Origin: Actinomycetes bacterium
GTDB lineage: Bacteria; Actinomycetota; Acidimicrobiia; Acidimicrobiales; RAAP-2
DNA: 25,846 nucleotides
Reading direction: 5' to 3'
Assembly (NCBI GenBank): GCA_021791615.1
Contig: JAJYWG010000404.1
Coordinates: 1-25,846, forward strand
Shown here: positions 24,136-25,846 of the stretch, piece after piece
How the letters are laid out: every line of letters starts with the position of its first letter
Numbering within the stretch: position 1 is the first letter of the stretch
Position numbers and translations under genes: made by a program
The notes under the pieces: model-generated
What the model was told of the DNA's origin: nothing
Databases searched by the model: none
The model's input: only the letters and a program-made list of their open reading frames with translations

Positions 24136-24858
24136 TCAAGCCGACGCGACGGGCGCAGGGCCCACCGGACCTGCAGGTCGCGACGCCGAGCGGCGCCGGC
24201 GCCACCAGAACGGCGCCTCCAGCGCCGCCAGCAGGACGACGGCCACACCGGCGGCCGAGACCAGGTACCACGGCCAGGGACCCAGGACCGAGAGCAGCGT
24301 GGTGGCCGCGGGGGGATGGCGCAGGAACATGTAGTCACCGCCGGTCGCGGCGTCGGCGGCCCCGACCACCCCGGTGTACGCCAACGTGATCGCGAAGACC
24401 TTCGCCGCCGACCACTGACGGGGCTCGATCCGCTCCCCGACCACCAAGAAGAGCGCGGCGGCCACGATCCCGGCGTGCGCCAGGACGTACTCCAGGAATT
24501 CCATGCTCGGGAACCCGACCTGGACGTCGGGGGTGAGGAGCGCTTGGAGCGTGCCCGCCAGCCCCCAGAAGTACGTGAGCTCGACCGCGGTCGGACGGCG
24601 CCACCACAGCGCCGCCGCCGCGACCAGCGTGGCCACGTCGCACAGTGGCAGCGGGAGCGACGTGGCCCACGACCACGCGCCTTGGGTCGTCGACGTCACG
24701 ATCCACGCGACGCTCACCGCCAGGAGGAGCACGGCAAGAAAGCGCTCGATCCAGCGGACCCCCGGCGCCGGGAGCGCCCGGGCGGCCCAGACGAGCAACG
24801 CGCTCCCGACGGCCGTGGCGCCGAGGGTGGCGAGGTAGGCGGCCGACATGACCGGCAC
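24136..24858 (-). CDS. Multi-pass membrane protein, YwaF / TIGR02206-like
   Basis: 240 residues from a GTG at 24858; an in-frame ATG at 24849 is an equally good start. About six or seven hydrophobic helices run through the protein. It carries the family's conserved features: LPLPLCDVATLVAA (helix with a Leu-Cys-Asp), YFWGLAGTLQALLTPD and a following helix with a histidine (EYVLAHAGIV), and near the end GGDYMFLRHPP. These match the TIGR02206/YwaF integral membrane family (related to TMEM164), whose function in bacteria is not established. The C-terminus is a short basic tail. It is convergent with valS and lies 61 bp downstream of a LivF-type gene on the same strand. Confidence 0.8.
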   Translation of the reverse strand: MPVMSAAYLATLGATAVGSALLVWAARALPAPGVRWIERFLAVLLLAVSVAWIVTSTTQGAWSWATSLPLPLCDVATLVAAAALWWRRPTAVELTYFWGLAGTLQALLTPDVQVGFPSMEFLEYVLAHAGIVAAALFLVVGERIEPRQWSAAKVFAITLAYTGVVGAADAATGGDYMFLRHPPAATTLLSVLGPWPWYLVSAAGVAVVLLAALEAPFWWRRRRSASRPAGPVGPAPVASA

Positions 24859-24919
24859 GCTGCGAGCATAGGCAGCCGGGGCGAGCCGGTCCGGTCGGCT
24901 CGTCCGGGACGGTGGCCGC

Positions 24920-25702
24920 TCAGCCGTCCTTCGACAGGTACGCGCCGAGCGCGGCGTCGGCCAACTGGTCGGGAACTCCCTCCCGTACGACGCGGCCGTG
25001 CACCATGATCGCCGCGTGCGACGCCACCGAGAGCACGGCGGAGACGAACTGCTCGACCACCACCACCGTGACGCCGTCCGACGAGATCTGGCCGACCAGC
25101 TCGTAGAGCTCGGCCACCACCAGCGGCGCGAGCCCCATCGAGATCTCGTCGAGGAACAGGAGCCGGGGCGAGCCGACCAGCGCCCGGGAGATGGCGAGCA
25201 TCTGCTGCTCTCCCCCCGAGAGGGTGCCGGCGAGCTGGCGCCGCCGCTCTCCCAGACGGGGGAACCGCTCGTAGGCCCGCCCCTCGGCGTCGGCGCGCGT
25301 CACCCCCCCGCAGTAGGTCCACATCCGCAAGTTGTCGCGGACGCTCAAGTTGGGAAAGATGCCCCTGCCTTCGGGGATCGAGCACACCCCGCTGCGGGCC
25401 AGTGCCTCGGGCGTCTCCCGGCGGAGCGGCACGCCGTCGATGTGCACGGTCCCCGCCGTCGGGCGGAGGCGGCCGCTGGCCACTTTGAGCAGGGTGCTCT
25501 TGCCCGCGCCGTTGGGCCCGAGGAGCGCGAACACGCTCCCGGCCGGCACGCTGAGGTCGACCCCGTGGAGCACCTCGATGCGGCCGTAGGCGGCTCGGAT
25601 CCCGGAGATCTCGACCGACGGCCCCTGCGGGTCCGCCGCGCCGGTGCCCCCGGAGCCGGGTGCGGCGGCAACCGTCCCGTCGTGCGGGCCGACAGCGCTC
25701 AC
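24920..25702 (-). CDS. livF: LivF-type ABC transporter ATP-binding protein
   Basis: 260 residues from a GTG at 25702, with an AGAGGCAGG ribosome site upstream. After a 28-residue low-complexity start comes a complete nucleotide-binding domain: Walker A GPNGAGKST (62-70), the LivF-type Q-loop segment IPEGRGIFPNLSV, signature LSGGEQQ (161-167), Walker B LLFLDE (181-186) and VVVVEQ in place of an H-loop histidine, as usual for LivF. It powers a HAAT-type importer with LivG/H/M partners that are not in this window and are probably encoded to the right. It is separate from, and only moderately similar to, the LivF domain in the fused gene at 9374-13594, so the organism carries at least two such systems. 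Confidence 0.92.
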   Translation of the reverse strand: MSAVGPHDGTVAAAPGSGGTGAADPQGPSVEISGIRAAYGRIEVLHGVDLSVPAGSVFALLGPNGAGKSTLLKVASGRLRPTAGTVHIDGVPLRRETPEALARSGVCSIPEGRGIFPNLSVRDNLRMWTYCGGVTRADAEGRAYERFPRLGERRRQLAGTLSGGEQQMLAISRALVGSPRLLFLDEISMGLAPLVVAELYELVGQISSDGVTVVVVEQFVSAVLSVASHAAIMVHGRVVREGVPDQLADAALGAYLSKDG

Positions 25703-25731
25703 GGCGCGCCTGCCTCTGCACCGTTGCAGCC

Positions 25732-25755
25732 GAGTGAGCGATAGTGATCACTCAC
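25732..25755. promoter_or_regulatory. Palindrome AGTGATCACT with flanking half-site upstream of livF
   Basis: A perfect 10-bp palindrome (25743-25752) with another AGTGA at 25733-25737, ten bases (one helical turn) away. GTGAG (25734-25738) also mirrors CTCAC (25751-25755). It lies 30-50 bp upstream of the livF start and could be a regulator site. It would also overlap a possible upstream stop codon at 25752-25754. Confidence 0.35.
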
Positions 25756-25846
25756 GCTGCACCCCTTCTCGGGGTTCCTCGCCTGTTGCCAGGGTCGGTT
25801 CTGGCCTCACCGGGGACGGCCTCCTGGGATTGCAGAGGTCTTACGT
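25752..25846 (-). CDS. Possible C-terminal end of an upstream gene
   Basis: A minus-strand frame open from the right edge ends in TGA (25754-25752), about 49 bp before livF. The roughly 30 visible residues (ending RRGTPRRGAA) are Arg/Gly/Pro-rich with no recognisable domain. Similar low-complexity tails end other transporter genes in this window, so it may be the tail of a liv partner. Ninety open bases in GC-rich DNA is weak evidence. Confidence 0.25.
   Translation of the reverse strand, partial: VRPLQSQEAVPGEARTDPGNRRGTPRRGAA

Overview
The window is high-GC bacterial DNA with strongly biased third codon positions and frequent GTG/TTG starts. Its gene content (actinobacterial-style valS and cysS, double TetR regulators, Liv-type transporters, acyl-CoA dehydrogenase) points to an actinobacterium. 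Class Acidimicrobiia is my best guess, but that is inference and was not tested. No rRNA, tRNA, CRISPR array or insertion sequence was recognised.

Layout. (1) 1-639, minus: the 5' part of an unrecognised gene encoding an N-terminal zinc ribbon, 22 alanines and perfect 16-residue Pro/Ala repeats; it runs off the left edge. (2) 1149-4938, plus: a three-gene overlapping operon of two secreted lipoprotein alpha/beta hydrolases and a regulator with two TetR DNA-binding domains. (3) 5019-7125, minus: an OmpR-type response regulator and its sensor kinase, convergent with the operon. (4) 7596-15445, minus: a three-gene branched-chain-amino-acid-type (Liv/HAAT) ABC importer operon. Its middle gene fuses both permeases and both ATPases (order LivH-LivM-LivF-LivG) into one 1406-residue polypeptide. 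It lies between two paralogous substrate-binding proteins that carry an N-terminal membrane anchor and no lipobox. (5) 15620-17505, plus: a GT4-type glycosyltransferase and a TetR regulator. (6) 17542-19863, minus: a low-molecular-weight protein tyrosine phosphatase, an acyl-CoA dehydrogenase and a cold-shock protein. (7) 19964-24084: cysS (minus) and valS (plus), diverging from only 20 bp. (8) 24136-25702, minus: a YwaF/TIGR02206-like membrane protein and a separate LivF-type ATPase, probably the end of another liv operon that continues to the right.

Base composition changes along the window. From about 640 to 9000 the DNA is clearly less GC-rich, with some 60-base lines near 47-50% GC in the downstream substrate-binding gene. 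From about 9200 onward it is uniformly GC-rich. The change falls inside the gene at 7596-9377.

The most notable object is the one-chain LivHMFG transporter core with its two tethered binding proteins. A whole HAAT importer core in a single polypeptide is unusual, because these importers are normally assembled from four separate cytoplasmic and membrane subunits. The double-TetR/lipoprotein-hydrolase operon and the zinc-ribbon repeat protein come next in interest.
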